A stretch of DNA of 35,516 nt from Bacteroidales bacterium (GTDB taxonomy: Bacteria > Bacteroidota > Bacteroidia > Bacteroidales > F082): assembly GCA_017630195.1 (NCBI GenBank), contig JAGBVS010000076.1, positions 1-35,516 of the forward strand, in the 5' to 3' direction. A program made the position numbers and the translations under genes. The notes under the pieces were generated by a model. The model was not told the DNA's origin and did no database searches. It saw only the letters and a program-made list of their open reading frames with translations. How positions within the stretch are numbered: position 1 is the first letter of the stretch; each line of letters begins with the position of its first letter. Shown here in pieces: positions 33,910-35,516 of this stretch.

Positions 33910-34743
33910 ATGAAAAATATTATAAACGCTATAATGGTAATTATCAGTACCGTCATACCTCTTAAAGCTCAGTTGTTTAATGCTAATGTAGAGATTTTTG
34001 ATACTGCAAATCTTGTTGTGATGTATGAATTATCTTTCCGTGAAGATACTACACATCTGGAATATGTTAGTGAAGCAAAACAAATTCTGTTGATAGGCGA
34101 AAACGGTATTAACTCATATCAAGATTATAATCATTACAGATATTATAGGGATATGAGGAGAAAGGTAAAAGATGGTACCATTGACGAATGGCTTATGGGA
34201 GGTCTGAATGTTTCTGATTATATTTCAAACTACCGATTTGAGATATATAAAAATCATAATAGTAGGATCATACTCACAAATGATCATATATTTCAAATGG
34301 GTCTCTACGAATACGAAGAATCTTTCGACAGTTTCAATTGGCAGATAACTTCAGAGACTGATACGATTCATGATTATGTTTGTCAGAAAGCCATCTGTGA
34401 TTTCGGAGGTCGTACTTGGGAAGCCTGGTTCACTATGGAAATTCCAATCAGCGACGGTCCTTATAAATTTTGCGGACTGCCTGGTCTCATTTTAAATATT
34501 GCAGACACGCAAGCTCATTATTCATGGAAATTCCTTTCAATAGAGAAGCCATCAGAAATTATAAATATTGAAAGAGCCGATAAAGATAGGACAAAAACCA
34601 CTAAGATAGATTTTTTTAAACTACAAACCAGAAGCAACGTATCTCATGGTATTAGCAATATGACAGCCAACGACAAAGCTGTTCAAAAAGCTATCGAATA
34701 TGAAAAGTCCAAAAATAATCCGATAGAATTGGATAGGAAATAA
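33910..34743 (+). CDS. GLPGLI family protein
   Basis: 277 residues with an N-terminal signal (about 1-20, ending KAQ). The name-giving motif is present: FCGLPGLILNI, with GLPGLI at 189-194, preceded by the usual GRTWEAWFTMEIPISDGPYKF. Cysteines at 158, 163 and 188 may matter for the fold. The family is exported and restricted to Bacteroidota; its function is unknown, and its genes often stand beside outer-membrane proteins with a carboxypeptidase-regulatory-like N-terminus, as here. The neighbouring peptide and the following large outer-membrane protein suggest one locus. Confidence 0.92.
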   Translation: MKNIINAIMVIISTVIPLKAQLFNANVEIFDTANLVVMYELSFREDTTHLEYVSEAKQILLIGENGINSYQDYNHYRYYRDMRRKVKDGTIDEWLMGGLNVSDYISNYRFEIYKNHNSRIILTNDHIFQMGLYEYEESFDSFNWQITSETDTIHDYVCQKAICDFGGRTWEAWFTMEIPISDGPYKFCGLPGLILNIADTQAHYSWKFLSIEKPSEIINIERADKDRTKTTKIDFFKLQTRSNVSHGISNMTANDKAVQKAIEYEKSKNNPIELDRK

Positions 34744-34748
34744 ATGTA

Positions 34749-34795
34749 GAGACGCGTCAATGATTCCTATAAAATAAACAAACATTGACACGTCT
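34749..34795. repeat. Dispersed inverted repeat, copy B
   Basis: Arms GAGACGCGTCAATG (34749-34762) and CATTGACACGTCT (34783-34795) with centre ATTCCTATAAA. The whole aligns to copy A (8891-8935) read on the opposite strand. It sits between the GLPGLI gene and the outer-membrane protein gene. Confidence 0.8.
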
Positions 34796-34858
34796 GAATT
34801 AGGAATAAAAATAATCTTGGACAAAGCCTTTAGTCTTTAGTCCTTAGACATAGAAAAC

Positions 34859-35516
34859 ATGAAACAATCAACGTTGATATTATTCCTCATATTGATTTTA
34901 GTCAGTATGAAAGTTCAGTCGCAGACAGTCATCAAAGGTAATATTACTGATACTTCCGGCGAGCCTTTGTTTAATGTCAGCGTCTTGGTGTATAATGCGG
35001 GCAGTAACTTGATAATAGCCTACGGTTTTTCCGACATCGACGGTAATTATGAAATAAATTTTAACTCGCCTTCCGACAGCTTAGACATAAAGACTAATTC
35101 TTCTTTTTATGAAAAAATAACAAAACGTATTACAAACACTTCTCAAACAATCGACTTCGTTTTGAAAGAAGAAGTCTATGTGTTGAAAGGCGTCACCGTG
35201 ATGGCACGACCTATAGAAAAGACCAACGACACAATAGAATATTTCGTTGATTCTTTTGTAGGTCTTGAAGATAAAAGCATTGAAGATGTGCTGAGGAAAA
35301 TGCCGGGAATAGAAGTGGAAGGCAACGGCCAGATTTTATATCAAGGACTGCCGATACAGAAATTCTATGTGGAAGGCATGGACTTGATGGACGGGCAATA
35401 TGCTACCATCAGTAAGAACCTGCCGCATCAGTCGGTGGCGTCGGTGGAGATTTACGAAAACCATCAACCGATACAATTGCTTCAAGACCGCATCGAGACA
35501 GACAGAGCTTCTCTCA
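34859..35516 (+). CDS. Outer-membrane protein with carboxypeptidase-regulatory-like N-terminus, 3' end outside window
   Basis: 219 codons are visible from the ATG at 34859. Residues 1-22 are a signal peptide (MKQSTLILFLILILVSMKVQ, then SQ). Residues about 23-103 form a CarboxypepD-regulatory-like beta domain (IKGNITDTSGEPLFNVSVLV). A TonB-receptor-plug-like segment follows: SIEDVLRKMPGIEVEGNGQI near 139-158 and YQGLPIQKFYVEGMDLM. This is the N-terminal layout of large Bacteroidota TonB-dependent-receptor-like outer-membrane beta-barrel proteins that pair with GLPGLI proteins. The barrel lies beyond the right edge. Confidence 0.88.
   Translation, partial: MKQSTLILFLILILVSMKVQSQTVIKGNITDTSGEPLFNVSVLVYNAGSNLIIAYGFSDIDGNYEINFNSPSDSLDIKTNSSFYEKITKRITNTSQTIDFVLKEEVYVLKGVTVMARPIEKTNDTIEYFVDSFVGLEDKSIEDVLRKMPGIEVEGNGQILYQGLPIQKFYVEGMDLMDGQYATISKNLPHQSVASVEIYENHQPIQLLQDRIETDRASL

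Overview
The window looks like a chromosomal segment of a gut-type Bacteroidales bacterium (phylum Bacteroidota). The evidence is the promoter grammar (repeated TAnnTTTG -7 boxes instead of sigma70 -10 boxes), few Shine-Dalgarno sequences, AT-rich intergenic DNA, and phylum-typical families: a DUF5606-like protein, a GLPGLI protein, an outer-membrane protein with a carboxypeptidase-regulatory-like N-terminus, lipoprotein RND components and a M16 protease. Genus cannot be fixed from sequence alone; Odoribacteraceae or Parabacteroides-like lineages are plausible because related steroid-reductase clusters are known there.

Layout. 1-3085 (minus): rsmG followed by a large secreted M16 zinc protease that runs off the left edge. 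3236-4321 (plus): secreted glucosaminidase with LysM repeats. 4439-10365 (minus): lpdA, rfbC, an MltD-like lytic transglycosylase and uvrA. 10728-12658 (plus): a lipocalin-like protein and purB. 12723-18201 (plus): a tight five-gene run of an MsbA-like ABC exporter, a steroid 5-alpha-reductase homologue very like the human SRD5A enzymes, an Old Yellow Enzyme-family flavin oxidoreductase, and two overlapping short-chain dehydrogenases. 18383-21390 (plus): DUF5606-like gene, pyrK, pyrD, yebC. 21544-21772: 3' remnant of an IS3-family element. 21804-33294 (minus): two complete tandem RND tripartite efflux operons (MFP-RND-OMF twice). 33398-35516 (plus): a small secreted four-cysteine peptide, a GLPGLI protein and the start of a large outer-membrane protein.

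The most interesting system is the 12723-18201 run. Its gene content matches the logic of a steroid or bile-acid A-ring pathway: a 5-alpha reductase, a flavin ene-reductase that could do the alternative 5-beta reduction or another C=C reduction, and two SDRs that could interconvert 3-oxo and 3-hydroxy forms. An ABC exporter starts the run, 1 base upstream of the reductase gene. Clusters of 5AR, 5BR and 3-beta-HSDH are established in some gut Bacteroidales that make allo- and isoallo-bile acids; the second SDR and the coupled exporter are the parts worth examining as new here. Substrate assignment is inference.

Smaller points of interest: a dispersed inverted repeat family (four sites, one cut by the IS remnant), a probable attenuator hairpin directly before pyrK, an Asp-to-Asn change in the proton-relay pair of one of the two RND pumps, a missing zinc cysteine in UvrA, and a peptide/GLPGLI/outer-membrane-protein locus with a structured leader.
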